The notes: generated from the letters alone by a model not told the origin. A DNA stretch of 64,000 nucleotides from Paenibacillus hamazuiensis (GCF_023276405.1 NZ_JALRMO010000001.1:4712001-4776000), one strand, 5' to 3'. Shown: positions 16,670-24,801, numbered from the stretch's first letter. Made by a program: numbers and translations.

Positions 16670-17680
16670 TCAGTAAATCGAATTTCCGGTTGTCTTTTTG
16701 CTCAGTTGATTGGCGCCGACCACGAGAATGACGCCGACGAGCGATTTGAACAGCCCAATCGCCGTCGTGTAGCTGTATTGGCCGCCGAGCAGGCCGATCC
16801 GGTAAATGTACGTGTCGATGATTTCGCCGGTCGACGTCACGAGCGGATTCAGCAGCATGTACACCTGCTCGAAGCCGAGGTCGAGAATGTGCCCGATGCG
16901 CAGCAGCAGCAGCACCATGATCGTCGGCAAAAGCGACGGCAGCGTGATGCTGAACGTTTGCCTCATCCGGCCGGCGCCGTCCACCTCCGCCGCCTCGTAC
17001 AGCTCGGGATTGATGCCTGCCAGGGCGGCCAAATAAATGATCGTTCCCCAACCGACCTCCTTCCAGATCCCCGAGATGACGACAATCGACCGGAAATAAC
17101 CCGGCTCCTGCATGAAAAACACCGGCTCCTTCCCCATCCAGCGCAGCACGTCGTTCACCATGCCGGAGCTCGGGGACAGGAAGTTGATCACAAGCCCCCC
17201 GACGATAACCCATGACAAAAAATGCGGAAGGTACAGCACCGTCTGCACCGTCCGTTTGAACAGCATCCGCCTGACCTCGTTCATCAGCAGCGCCAGCACG
17301 ATCGGCGCCGGAAACCCGAAAACGATCTGGTACACGCTGATCAGCAGCGTATTTTTCAGCACACGCAAAAACTCCGGGTACGTGAACAAGTTGACGAAAT
17401 GCTTGAACCCGACGAACGGGCTGCCCGTAATGCCGTTAAACACGTTATAGTCCTGGAACGCGATAACAATACCGGTAAGCGGCACATACTTGAAAAGGAT
17501 GAAATACAGCACGCCCGGCAGCACCATCGTATAAATTTGCCAATATTTCAGCACGTACGGCTTGCGGGCGCTTCCGGCGTTCCCGACGCGTTGCGTCACG
17601 TTATCTGCGGAAGCAGGCAGCGTCTCGGACGCAAATGGTTCCGGCGTCCCCGAAGCAAGCCGCTTCTCTCTCACATCCAT
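16670..17680 (-). CDS. Carbohydrate ABC permease, LplB/YtrG type
   Basis: 336 residues with a polar N-terminal extension of about 40 residues, then six TM helices starting at YWQIYTMVLPGVLYFILFKYVPLTG. The EAA loop is EAAEVDGAGRMRQTFSITLPSLLPT and the C-terminus is LSKKTTGNSIY, both diagnostic of the LplB type. It is the first gene of the importer-glycosidase operon. RBS GAGAGGAG stands before the ATG at 17680. A near-perfect cre site lies 53-66 bp upstream, which predicts CcpA carbon catabolite control of the whole operon. Confidence 0.93.
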   Translation of the reverse strand: MDVREKRLASGTPEPFASETLPASADNVTQRVGNAGSARKPYVLKYWQIYTMVLPGVLYFILFKYVPLTGIVIAFQDYNVFNGITGSPFVGFKHFVNLFTYPEFLRVLKNTLLISVYQIVFGFPAPIVLALLMNEVRRMLFKRTVQTVLYLPHFLSWVIVGGLVINFLSPSSGMVNDVLRWMGKEPVFFMQEPGYFRSIVVISGIWKEVGWGTIIYLAALAGINPELYEAAEVDGAGRMRQTFSITLPSLLPTIMVLLLLRIGHILDLGFEQVYMLLNPLVTSTGEIIDTYIYRIGLLGGQYSYTTAIGLFKSLVGVILVVGANQLSKKTTGNSIY

Positions 17681-17732
17681 TGCTCGATTGCTCCTCTCTC
17701 TCAGGGGGTCGACTTTGTTTCAGTACTCTCAT

Positions 17733-17746
17733 AGTAAACGGTTTCA
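17733..17746 (-). promoter_or_regulatory. Probable cre (CcpA) site of the importer operon
   Basis: Minus-strand TGAAACCGTTTACT matches the cre consensus TGNAANCGNNNNCA at all but the last fixed position. It lies 53 bp upstream of the LplB-type permease start, where CcpA would block the promoter. No other candidate promoter element is clear. Confidence 0.6.
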
Positions 17747-17826
17747 ATCCGGTCCGCTATGTGTTGTTATGCGAAAAGTTGTGTTTTTTTACCCTGATGT
17801 GTGCGCTTACATGAATGAATCTCGAT

Positions 17827-17849
17827 AAAAAAAAGCCGCCCACTGCGGC
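17827..17849 (-). terminator. Terminator after the nucleotidyltransferase gene
   Basis: Stem GCCGC / GCGGC with a 5-base loop, followed on the minus strand by eight T. It is 135 bp downstream of the stop of the gene at 17984 and separates it from the sugar operon. Confidence 0.75.
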
Positions 17850-17983
17850 AGCTCCCATTTCAATTTTATTTTTTTGTGTAGTGTATACTACTACCGTAAT
17901 CGCCCCTTCCTCATTTTGGCTATATAGGTGATTTGTGCCCGGGCGGCAAATTCAGATAGGGTTGTTCAAGTAACATTTCAGGG

Positions 17984-18781
17984 TCAGCTTTTACGTAGCG
18001 AAGCGTACACCTGATCCAGGAAGGCTGTCGATGCCTTTTCGGCATCTTCCCTGTGCGCCGCCAGGTTGGCCGCATGTCCGCGGAGGCGGCGGTATATGCG
18101 AATGGACGCTTGCAGCGAGCGGTAGCAGCTTTCCGAACTGTGCATGGGGACGGTTTCCTCTAGCTCTGCGATCGCAGCCGGGACATGCTGCTCCAACCTC
18201 CTCACGCCTCTGGGAAGCTGCCCATTTTGGGCCAAAATGAGCGGCCCTAGCACAGTGCTGCGGATAAAGTTCAGAATATCGACCAATTCGAACAATTCGC
18301 CTCTCCCCAGCTTCGTTGCACCATAATGCACCCAGATCCAAAACCGGTCCTCGATCCATTGAGGGTCGAGATCAGGATGCAGCGGCTGCGTTCGCCGAAG
18401 TACTTCACTGATTTCCGTTCCCCTTTCCCAGAGTACGAGAGGATTTTCAATGCGGTGCTCAAGCTCCTCAAGTGAAACGAACTTATAATCGACATGAAGC
18501 GGTGACGGACCGTACAGGCAGATGATCAACCGCGGCTCGCCGACATGCTCGCCCGTAAAAGCGGCAAGCAAACCTCCCGGCTGCCCCGCTATGTTCAGAC
18601 GTTCGTTCATGATCTCTTCCCGGTAAGCCGCCCGATACACGACAACCAGGTCAAGATCACTATACTCATCCATTTCGCCCGTTATCATCGAACCGCCGGC
18701 AAGCAGCCCGACCAACCGGCGATCCCGAATGAACTTCTCTTTTACTTTTTCGATAAACTGTTCGTGGATGGGAAGCATCAT
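17984..18781 (-). CDS. Nucleotidyltransferase-domain protein
   Basis: 265 residues. The N-terminal polymerase-beta-like nucleotidyltransferase domain has the diagnostic GGSMITGEMDEYSDLDLVVV: GGS at 29-31 and metal-binding Asp42 and Asp44. A third acidic residue is likely in the later beta strand (LHVDYKFVS). The C-terminal half is helical, as in aminoglycoside adenylyltransferase-like proteins. These enzymes transfer NMP to a small molecule or protein; the acceptor is unknown, so a resistance role is only a possibility. It is transcribed alone, with a terminator behind it and a 15-bp palindrome in front. Confidence 0.8.
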   Translation of the reverse strand: MMLPIHEQFIEKVKEKFIRDRRLVGLLAGGSMITGEMDEYSDLDLVVVYRAAYREEIMNERLNIAGQPGGLLAAFTGEHVGEPRLIICLYGPSPLHVDYKFVSLEELEHRIENPLVLWERGTEISEVLRRTQPLHPDLDPQWIEDRFWIWVHYGATKLGRGELFELVDILNFIRSTVLGPLILAQNGQLPRGVRRLEQHVPAAIAELEETVPMHSSESCYRSLQASIRIYRRLRGHAANLAAHREDAEKASTAFLDQVYASLRKS

Positions 18782-18801
18782 ATTAACACCCCTGGAATTT
18801 G

Positions 18802-18816
18802 ACCCATTAAATGGGT
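18802..18816. promoter_or_regulatory. 15-bp palindrome upstream of the nucleotidyltransferase gene
   Basis: ACCCATTAAATGGGT is a perfect inverted repeat around a central A. It lies 20 bp upstream of the minus-strand nucleotidyltransferase start and in the gap to the plus-strand small gene. Its position suits an operator, but no regulator can be assigned. Confidence 0.45.
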
Positions 18817-18958
18817 ATTACGTCAGCATAGCAAAGGCTATAGCGTTCTGTCAATGAGCAAAGATTCAAATCACATGATGTACGCAAAATCTTTTCGACC
18901 GAAACTACCGGATCAGGACGAATGGTATATGGCAGGGCACAAGTTGAGGGGGCTTGAA

Positions 18959-19186
18959 ATGAAATTCGTTACGGAAACACGATTAAAACAGTTAGAGAAA
19001 TTACTGCAGTTGATTCCGGAAGGTAATGACAGAGCTTACGCCATTCATCTGCTAAATTCGATACGCTGCGATATTGATGAAAACTATGCGGAAATTCAAA
19101 AGCCGATCAGCATAGCCGGCATGGGCTTCCATCCGCGCAAAAAGAGCGAAAAGCGGCGACCGGCCTCCGAGGTTGACTTGCAGTAA
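18959..19186 (+). CDS. Small protein of unknown function
   Basis: 75 residues from the ATG at 18959, which has GAGGGGG 7 bp upstream. The frame is also open from an ATG at 18854 (110 residues) but that start lacks a ribosome site. The protein has a predicted helical part (ETRLKQLEKLLQLIPEGN, AIHLLNSIRCDIDENYAEI) and a basic tail (HPRKKSEKRRP). I do not recognise a family. It ends just before a hairpin shared with the convergent hxlR-type gene. Confidence 0.55.
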   Translation: MKFVTETRLKQLEKLLQLIPEGNDRAYAIHLLNSIRCDIDENYAEIQKPISIAGMGFHPRKKSEKRRPASEVDLQ

Positions 19187-19210
19187 AAAAACCTTCCCGC
19201 AAAGGAAGGT
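19185..19210. terminator. Bidirectional terminator
   Basis: Stem ACCTTCC / GGAAGGT with a 6-base loop. On the minus strand it is followed by seven T, which ends the hxlR-type gene; on the plus side it follows the small gene directly. Confidence 0.75.
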
Positions 19211-19245
19211 CGTTTGAATATCATCGCATGTTTTGCATCTCTCAA

Positions 19246-19611
19246 TTACATTACCTTTTCTCCTTGTTCCCCCGCCTCGTTTGTCTCTTTCTTCAGATAG
19301 GCGCCAAACTGCTGAGTCCATGTCCACATAGCCTCAAATATCGGCTGCAGCCCCTGCCCCGACTCGGTAAGTTCATATTCGACATGCAGCGGTACGCCGG
19401 GATAAAGAGTGCGAGTGACGATTCCCTTCTCCTCCAGCATCCGCAAACGGTCTGTCAAAGTTTTCGGGCTAATGGGCTGCAGCCTGCGGCGTAATTCCCC
19501 GAAACGCCGGGTCCCGTTAAACAATTCGAACAAGAGCAGAAGCGTCCACTTGCTGTCCAGGATCTCGAGGATAGGTTCAACAGTGCCGGGACAGGTTCGA
19601 TCCATCATCAT
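19246..19611 (-). CDS. HxlR family transcriptional regulator
   Basis: 121 residues with the HxlR winged-helix domain at about 10-100: a Cys near the N-terminus (DRTCPGTVEPIL), SKWTLLLLFELFNGTRRFGELRRRL, ISPKTLTDRLRMLEEKGIV and VEYELTESGQGL. HxlR regulators often sense electrophiles or oxidants through that Cys. The ATG at 19611 has GGAG 6 bp upstream, better than the ATG at 19629. It is divergent from the RibD-like reductase gene, with a perfect palindrome between them, so it probably represses that gene and itself. Confidence 0.9.
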   Translation of the reverse strand: MMMDRTCPGTVEPILEILDSKWTLLLLFELFNGTRRFGELRRRLQPISPKTLTDRLRMLEEKGIVTRTLYPGVPLHVEYELTESGQGLQPIFEAMWTWTQQFGAYLKKETNEAGEQGEKVM

Positions 19612-19658
19612 TATCACTCCATAGTTCATTTTATGAAACTACTGCACTTTTTTGTAAC

Positions 19659-19673
19659 TACTTTTCAAAAGTA
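19659..19673. promoter_or_regulatory. Probable HxlR operator
   Basis: TACTTTTCAAAAGTA is a perfect 15-bp palindrome with a central C, centred in the gap between the divergent hxlR-type and reductase genes. A related half-site (AACTACTGCAC) stands beside it at about 19637-19647. The size and AT content fit known HxlR-family sites. Confidence 0.7.
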
Positions 19674-19757
19674 CCACAGATCCATTAATATGTAAATCGA
19701 CAGGAGCAGCCAATTCCGAAAAAAACGCCTGACACTACAAGAACATGGAGGAGTATT

Positions 19758-20297
19758 ATGATGAAAACTATTTTATGGGCAACGTTAACCGCTAACGGCA
19801 ATTATGCGCAATCAGGTCCGGACAATCCGCCGAAAAAAGAAGCGCTGGACGACTTCGCCGCGCACACCAAAGCTGCCGGAAATTTCATAGTCGGACGCAG
19901 AACGTTTATGGGAATGCAAGACTCAAGCAGAGTCTCCCAAGAGGAGCAGGCAAACGCGAACGGTCCTTTCGCCGGACTGGATATCGTCGTTATATCCAAG
20001 AGCATCCAGGACATCCCCGGCGTAACGGTGGTAAGATCGCCTCAGGAAGCATTGAATTACTTGCGGCAAAAGGGCCATCAAACCGCACTCATCAGCGGCG
20101 GAGCGGATATTCACAATTCGTTTTTAAGCCAAGGACTAGTAGACGAAGTGATTTTCAATGTGGCGCCGGTGTTGGAAGGGAAAGGGTTAAATCTTTTAAT
20201 CGACACAAATAACTACCAGCATAAGCATGTGCAGTTGCTGGACTGCAAGCCCCTGGGCAGCGGCGTCGTTCAATTGCGCTATGCGATCGGGCGGTAA
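19758..20297 (+). CDS. Dihydrofolate reductase / RibD C-terminal domain family protein
   Basis: 179-residue single-domain protein of the RibD_C/DHFR-like family: NFIVGRRTFMGM, IVVISKS, ALISGGADIHNSFLSQGLVDEV and IFNVAPVLEGKGLNLL are the family landmarks for NAD(P)H binding. These proteins are reductases of mostly unknown substrate and are not the housekeeping DHFR. The ATG at 19758 follows GGAGGAG. It is divergent from the hxlR-type gene, which argues for control by an electrophile or drug-sensing repressor. Confidence 0.88.
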   Translation: MMKTILWATLTANGNYAQSGPDNPPKKEALDDFAAHTKAAGNFIVGRRTFMGMQDSSRVSQEEQANANGPFAGLDIVVISKSIQDIPGVTVVRSPQEALNYLRQKGHQTALISGGADIHNSFLSQGLVDEVIFNVAPVLEGKGLNLLIDTNNYQHKHVQLLDCKPLGSGVVQLRYAIGR

Positions 20298-20749
20298 TTA
20301 AATTACCTGGCTCACAAAGTGCATTTGAATTGTGGATTTATCTATAAGTCCCATCGCTTCTATTTTGGGTGCCGGTGCAGAGATGGGAAGCGTTTCATCT
20401 GCCTTCCTTGCTTGAAGGAGCCATGGAACAAAAGATACTCCATATCACCTATGAATCGGAAAAGGCAATTACCGAAAGGGATATTCAATTGGTAGGGCTC
20501 TATTCTATGAATGGAAAATGGTACTGTCCCGCTTACGACTTTCAGAGCACTGATTACCGTCTGTTTCGCGCAAACCGCATCAAGGCCGTATCCATCAGCC
20601 CTAATCAAACAAGAAAAAAAGTCATGACAACCTGCTTATCACGGATTGGTTCGATAAAGAGCGGGAACGTGAGGAACATCAAGAGGAATATGAATTGTTA
20701 GTTCGATTGACAAGACGCGGAGTCCTCCTATGCAGAAACGATGATTGGC

Positions 20750-20769
20750 TTGGGCCCGGGTTCGACAGT
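20750..20769. repeat. Target duplication TTGGG and left terminal inverted repeat of the IS
   Basis: TTGGG at 20750-20754 followed by CCCGGGTTCGACAGT at 20755-20769. Confidence 0.9.
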
Positions 20770-22708
20770 CGGTAGATGCACAATCCGTCTCAAACCCAAG
20801 CGGGACAAGGGATGCGGCAGTTGTGGATAACTACGTGTGGTGCCTACATCTTTTGGGGGTCAAGAGAGCGAAATATCCCATATTTGCTGGGGTTCTGCGA
20901 TTTGCAAGGCCGAAACAATTGCCCGATGTTCGTCCGTTAATTCCGTCCGTTGCCGCAGCTTTCCACCATCCAAACGGTACTCAACCAGATGCAGCGTCTG
21001 CATGAGCGAACGAATCTCGCGCCACGTTTGACCGGTTTGGTTTTCTGCAATCCGGATGAGCATCAAGGCCAGCCAGCAAAGCAGGACATGTGCGCGAATC
21101 CGTTCTTCTTTCCGGTGGTAGACCGGCCGCAGTTCCAGCGATTGCTTGAGTGTCCGAAACGCTGCTTCCACCTGAAGCAATTGCTTGTACCCGAGTGCCA
21201 CGTCTTCCGTGGACAAGGTGTCGTCAGAGGTGCGCAGCAAGTATTTGCCGTCCAGATGCTCCATCGCTTTGACGGCGGCCAGATCGATACGCAGATTGCC
21301 GCGCTTGTCGGTCTTGAGATACCGTTTGTACGTCGGATGGCTGTGTAGACGGCAGTGTGCCCCGGTATGCGCTTCGCCGTCCAGTTCCTTCAACCGGGCA
21401 AGCTCCGTGCGCAGCTGCTCCAGATGCGCTTCGCGCCGGGCGGCATCCCGCTTTGCTTCTTCCGGATTGCGAACGAGCACGTATCGCTTGCGCGCTTCGC
21501 CATCCCCCACGACGATCTCCTTGACCTCCAGGTTGTCTCGGATCGTTTTGAAACGTCCCGGATGCGCGAGTGCCGCTTCGACGGTCGGCTTGCCCGACGT
21601 CATCTTCTCCCCGGCAATGTAGTGGCCGCCGCTCTGTTGCAGTACGCGCAGATTGTCTTCGGAGGAGAAACCGCGGTCGACGACGGTAATCACACGCCCG
21701 AGTTTCCACCCGATCAGATCCTTTTTCACCTGCGGCACAACGTTCATATCCGACGTATTGCCCGGCCACACCCAACAACGAATCGGGATGCCCTCACGCG
21801 TGACAGCAAAACCGATGACCACCTGCGGAAGGTCGGGGCGATGGTCTTTCGAATAACCGGTTTTGCGAAAATCGTCTTCGTCGTCCTCTTCCGTCTCAAA
21901 ATACGTGGAGGTCGTGTCGAAGAACAGCAGATCGACTTCCAGATTCAGCAAATCCGCTACCGTATGGAACACTTCACGCTGGATGCTTTCTTCCGACGTG
22001 AGCAGAAAATCCATTGCCCGGTAGCCATGCTGCACGTCAAACGCCGGAAGGTCCGGGATGACCACTTCACGATCCACCCAATCTTCAATCGCCAGCTTGC
22101 TGCTTGGTGCCAGCGCCCGATTGGCCACCATGGCAAAGATGGCGCGTTCAACCGGCATGCGGTATTCCCGGTCGGCAAGTCGTCGTGTAATCGCTTCGCC
22201 GATACCAAGCTTCTTCCAAAGTTGATCGAGCAGCCATACGCCGCCCAGCGAACGACTGCTAAGGAGCGTAACCGAAGCGGGTTGCGCTGAAGATGGAGAG
22301 GGCGCTTGCGGCTCGCCAATAAAACGGTGGATGCTGGCGGCAAGACGTTTCAAGCCCTCCATGTCCAGTTCGTCAGCGCGGCCGAAATGGTACAGGACTT
22401 TCGCTTGTGGAGTTCCGGTCACAGGATTTCGCTCATTATGGGCGAGCTGTACGTAACGGGTGATCGAACCGTTTTTATTTTTACGAGAGATTGTTCGTAT
22501 ATACATATCTACAGGATATAATATATACTACAAGAAATGCAACAAAAATATCTAATTATCCACAAAAATTTAGTGCCTACAGTTTTTTGGATTTTTTCGC
22601 GTCGTAGTGCCTGTGGAAAAGTCCGAAAAGCCGCGTCAAATCTGGATTTCAGTTGTCCACAGCACCCAAAAGGGTGCCTACTTTTCGAGGGTTACTGTCG
22701 AACCCGGG
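20755..22708 (-). mobile_element. Complete IS1634-family (IS4-like) insertion sequence
   Basis: 1954-bp element bounded by perfect 15-bp inverted repeats CCCGGGTTCGACAGT (20755-20769 and, inverted, 22694-22708). The flanks carry the 5-bp direct repeat TTGGG (20750-20754 and 22709-22713), the target duplication. Removing the element and one TTGGG copy rejoins the WYL reading frame exactly, which proves the borders. It carries one transposase gene with no internal stop and appears intact. Subterminal copies of GTGCCTACA near both ends may be transposase-binding sites. Confidence 0.93.
20860..22506 (-). CDS. IS1634-family DDE transposase
   Basis: 548-residue transposase that cuts and joins the IS ends. 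Catalytic landmarks of the IS1634/IS4 group: first Asp in LLFFDTTSTYFE, second Asp in VITVVDRGFSSEDN, and the Glu in YKQLLQVEAAFRTLKQSL (the Y-x2-x3-E-x6-K signature region). The length is normal for the family and no frameshift is present, so it should be active. The start ATG at 22506 has only a weak ribosome site, typical for a tightly limited transposase. Confidence 0.93.
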   Translation of the reverse strand: MYIRTISRKNKNGSITRYVQLAHNERNPVTGTPQAKVLYHFGRADELDMEGLKRLAASIHRFIGEPQAPSPSSAQPASVTLLSSRSLGGVWLLDQLWKKLGIGEAITRRLADREYRMPVERAIFAMVANRALAPSSKLAIEDWVDREVVIPDLPAFDVQHGYRAMDFLLTSEESIQREVFHTVADLLNLEVDLLFFDTTSTYFETEEDDEDDFRKTGYSKDHRPDLPQVVIGFAVTREGIPIRCWVWPGNTSDMNVVPQVKKDLIGWKLGRVITVVDRGFSSEDNLRVLQQSGGHYIAGEKMTSGKPTVEAALAHPGRFKTIRDNLEVKEIVVGDGEARKRYVLVRNPEEAKRDAARREAHLEQLRTELARLKELDGEAHTGAHCRLHSHPTYKRYLKTDKRGNLRIDLAAVKAMEHLDGKYLLRTSDDTLSTEDVALGYKQLLQVEAAFRTLKQSLELRPVYHRKEERIRAHVLLCWLALMLIRIAENQTGQTWREIRSLMQTLHLVEYRLDGGKLRQRTELTDEHRAIVSALQIAEPQQIWDISLS

Positions 22709-22713
22709 TTGGG
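22694..22713. repeat. Right terminal inverted repeat of the IS and target duplication TTGGG
   Basis: ACTGTCGAACCCGGG at 22694-22708, the exact reverse complement of the left end, followed by TTGGG at 22709-22713. Confidence 0.9.
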
Positions 22714-22913
22714 AGCGGATTAACAGTTTTTGAGGACGGAACCGGGTATATTAGGAGAAGGATTTCTCCAGGTTATATGACGTGGGGGTTTCCTTCTTTA
22801 TCGGTTGCCAATCAGATGCCGTTGTTGAGGAGCCGCCGCAACTGCGAAAGCTGATAATAAATCAATTTCGTGAAACGCTAACAATTTATGATGAGGAGAA
22901 ATTAAGCAATTGA

Positions 22914-23246
22914 AAAAGGTGGGGACTTACAACTTTACAGGAATAGCAGATGTTTTTCCATTTTCATCCTTGGATAATTTTGTAAAGGTCTGACTTCAGT
23001 GTTGAGCCAATATATTTGCACAATATGTGGAACAGTCACACTGATTCCATTGATAAAAAGCCTGGAGGTAAGTGACACGAAAACAAGTGAATTGAACGAT
23101 TATTCGAGTAAGTTAATTAAAAGGGTAAATCCCAAGAAGCACGCGATCGTTCCGATGCGATTAAAGCCCGCAAACAAGCTGCTGAGTTGCTTCAGGAATG
23201 CGAAAGCAACATTGAGAAAGCTCTCAAAAAACTCCGTTATAATGTT
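22914..23246. other. AT-rich gap with no intact gene
   Basis: 333 bp between the end of the WYL remnant and the T-box terminator. Apart from the fragment at 23121, only short frames occur. A GGAGG at about 23066 precedes a GTG frame that stops after seven codons. No gene for the T-box leader to control is found here on the minus strand. Confidence 0.5.
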
Positions 23247-23249
23247 AAA
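23121..23249 (+). pseudogene. Coding fragment of unknown origin, cut at the T-box terminator
   Basis: About 43 codons read KGKSQEARDRSDAI...KARKQAAELLQECESN and then ALKKLRYNVKK, charged and helical and unlike random sequence. There is a stop just upstream (in-frame TAA at 23118-23120). Downstream the frame runs into the inverted terminator of the T-box leader on the other strand, where protein-like composition ends. It resembles small helical transposon accessory proteins (Tn554 TnpC/DUF6262-like), but that is a guess. The abrupt change at about 23247 suggests a recombination junction. Confidence 0.35.
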
Positions 23250-23515
23250 AAAATCCCTCGCCCCTGCCAGCTAAGTCAGGGACGAGAGATTGTTCTTTTA
23301 CATTCTCCCGTGGTACCACCCACGTTTTATATCTTATGTTTGAATTGGGGACATCCAACTAGATCATATGACCTTAAGATACACACTTCAAGCGGTTAAC
23401 GCCCGCGATACGCAAAGCAGCTACTGCACAGTCCGATTATCAGTGGTTCCCTGCATGTCCGCGAGGTTCCTCCTTCTTGGAGGAATTACTTTCCCCTTTT
23501 TTATCAGCCGCCTCG
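23247..23515 (-). promoter_or_regulatory. T-box riboswitch leader without a downstream gene
   Basis: On the minus strand, 23323-23307 reads GTGGGTGGTACCACGGG, the T-box sequence that pairs with the NCCA end of uncharged tRNA. It is followed by a terminator: stem CTCGTCCCTG / CAGGGGCGAG (23257-23286) and seven T (23253-23247). Upstream lie Stem I-like elements: CTGATAA with GTTAACCGC (kink-turn-like base), an AGTA loop-E motif and the TTGAAGTG segment. I could not fix the specifier codon. T-boxes control aminoacyl-tRNA synthetase, amino acid biosynthesis or transporter genes, but no minus-strand gene follows: the next sequence is the fragment region and the IS-split pseudogene. It looks like an orphan left after loss of its gene. 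Confidence 0.8.
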
Positions 23516-23526
23516 TTGCAGCCATC

Positions 23527-24801
23527 TTATTTTTTTAGGTTGACTGGAATTGTCATTTCCAACTCCGGTACATAGCTCGATCCCCCGTGGCGTTCGGTAT
23601 TAACGATCGTTACCTTGGCGTCAGGAGGAAGGGCAGGGAACTCGGCAACAAACGAATAGGTTTTCGGGTCAACCAACCTTGTTTTTCTTGATAAGAATTC
23701 CTCACCCGATCCATCTTCCAGACTCAAATCGAACGTATAGGGACTATCCCCTTGGTAATGAACCTCGGTCTTATCCTTGCCATAGCTGATATTCGTAATT
23801 TTCACCTTGGACTTACTTGTATTCAGCATAATTGGATTCTCTGCGGTCGGCTTGTAATCCACTGTCGTCTTATAAGTCTCTACTTTCAATTGATATTCAA
23901 ATAAAAACTTTGCATTAACAAACTTGATTTTGATCGACTCAGGAACTGTCAGCAGAGTGCTGAAGTGATAAACACACTCAATTAAATACCCTTTTTCCGT
24001 AGGCTTAGTTCTACCAATTTCTTTTAAATTTAAAGAGCTATGTTTCAATCCTTCTTCATCTTCCAGTTCCATAAGAGGAAGGTGAAGGCCATCCCTCATA
24101 GATTTTGGCATTTCGAGTTCAAACTTGACTGCAGTCCCGCTAGGTGTTATAGCTATCTCCTTGACCGTATATGTCGTGTCGCCAGAAGACATGGTCCTCA
24201 TCGGTTTGAGCACAGTGGTTTCCCTCGTATCTTTCTTTATCGGAATCGTCAACTCCCACTGATCAGGAAGACTTTGCGATGTTTGCTCAAAGGAACGGAA
24301 CTCCTGGAGTTTCAGCTCAAACTCATCGGGAATCTGCCCCATATTGGGCAAACTCACAATATGCGCAGTCGTTTGACTATCGATTTCTGTAGAGCTGATA
24401 GAGTTCTCAATATAATTCTCCCCGCCGATCCAAATCATAATGGTACCGCTAGTGCGAGGTCGTTGCTGCCCTTCTGCAACATGCACTGTATAGCCAATGC
24501 TCAATTCCGCTTCGTTAAACAATATCTCCTTCACTGTAATCGTAACCCCATTGCGGGTAACGCTTTGATTAACCTTGGACGCCAGTCCTCTCTTAACAGC
24601 TTGAGTTAGCCCCCAGTGCCAACTATCATCGATAAGCATAGATGGGGAATCTACAGAGGTAGCTTGCTCGTCAGCCTGCGCTGCCACGGCTACGGGTGCA
24701 GTGAAGGAAGCCCCCATTGCGGTCATAGCGATCAGAGCGGCTACAGGGATTGCAATCAAGCGGCGAATTCTATTCTTCGTTGTCTTTAAAGCAGGAATCA
24801 T
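23527..24801 (-). CDS. DUF4179-type secreted or membrane-anchored protein
   Basis: About 424 residues. A hydrophobic segment (RLIAIPVAALIAMTAMGASF) close to a basic N-terminus acts as signal or anchor. The rest is beta-rich with a DUF4179-like part (ITVKEILFNEAELSIGYTVH) and a following DUF5643-like domain (TYTVKEIAITPSGTAVKFEL). DUF4179 proteins are usually anti-sigma factors with an N-terminal zinc-binding domain. That domain is missing here, so the protein is probably an extracytoplasmic partner only. It follows the BlaR1-like gene by about 60 bp on the same strand and probably belongs to the BlaI-controlled operon. The ATG at 24801 and two TTG codons just upstream are alternative starts; AAGGAAGGG precedes them. 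Confidence 0.75.
   Translation of the reverse strand: MIPALKTTKNRIRRLIAIPVAALIAMTAMGASFTAPVAVAAQADEQATSVDSPSMLIDDSWHWGLTQAVKRGLASKVNQSVTRNGVTITVKEILFNEAELSIGYTVHVAEGQQRPRTSGTIMIWIGGENYIENSISSTEIDSQTTAHIVSLPNMGQIPDEFELKLQEFRSFEQTSQSLPDQWELTIPIKKDTRETTVLKPMRTMSSGDTTYTVKEIAITPSGTAVKFELEMPKSMRDGLHLPLMELEDEEGLKHSSLNLKEIGRTKPTEKGYLIECVYHFSTLLTVPESIKIKFVNAKFLFEYQLKVETYKTTVDYKPTAENPIMLNTSKSKVKITNISYGKDKTEVHYQGDSPYTFDLSLEDGSGEEFLSRKTRLVDPKTYSFVAEFPALPPDAKVTIVNTERHGGSSYVPELEMTIPVNLKK

Larger units (their letters stand above)
20369..22913 (+). pseudogene. Decayed WYL-domain regulator gene split by an IS
   Basis: Remnant of a DeoR/WYL transcription regulator. Before the IS the frame encodes the WYL core (AMEQKILHITYESEKA, LVGLYSMNGKWYCPAYDF, YRLFRANRIKAV). 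The HTH is missing, with a stop just upstream at 20345. A frameshift in an A run near 20612 moves the frame to DWFDKEREREEH and RRGVLLCRNDDWLG, where the IS enters. Behind the IS (22714) the same frame continues with SGLTVFEDGTGYIRRRIS. A second frameshift in a G run near 22785 leads to SDAVVEEPPQLRKLIINQFR and the stop at 22911-22913. So it has an N-terminal deletion, two frameshifts and an insertion, and is clearly dead. Confidence 0.88.

Noticed and set aside
17984-18781. Aminoglycoside resistance gene
   Set aside because: The nucleotidyltransferase motif alone does not show the acceptor; similarity to resistance enzymes is general. Kept as a nucleotidyltransferase-domain protein.
19758-20297. 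Housekeeping folA dihydrofolate reductase
   Set aside because: The sequence follows the RibD C-terminal type with the LISGGA motif and is next to an HxlR regulator, not thyA.
22999-23274. 91-codon plus-strand gene
   Set aside because: No ribosome site, no family likeness, and it overlaps in another frame the better-supported fragment and the T-box terminator.
23527-24801. Anti-sigma factor with partner sigma gene
   Set aside because: DUF4179 suggests this, but the zinc-binding cytoplasmic domain is missing and no sigma factor gene is adjacent; the operon is controlled by BlaI.
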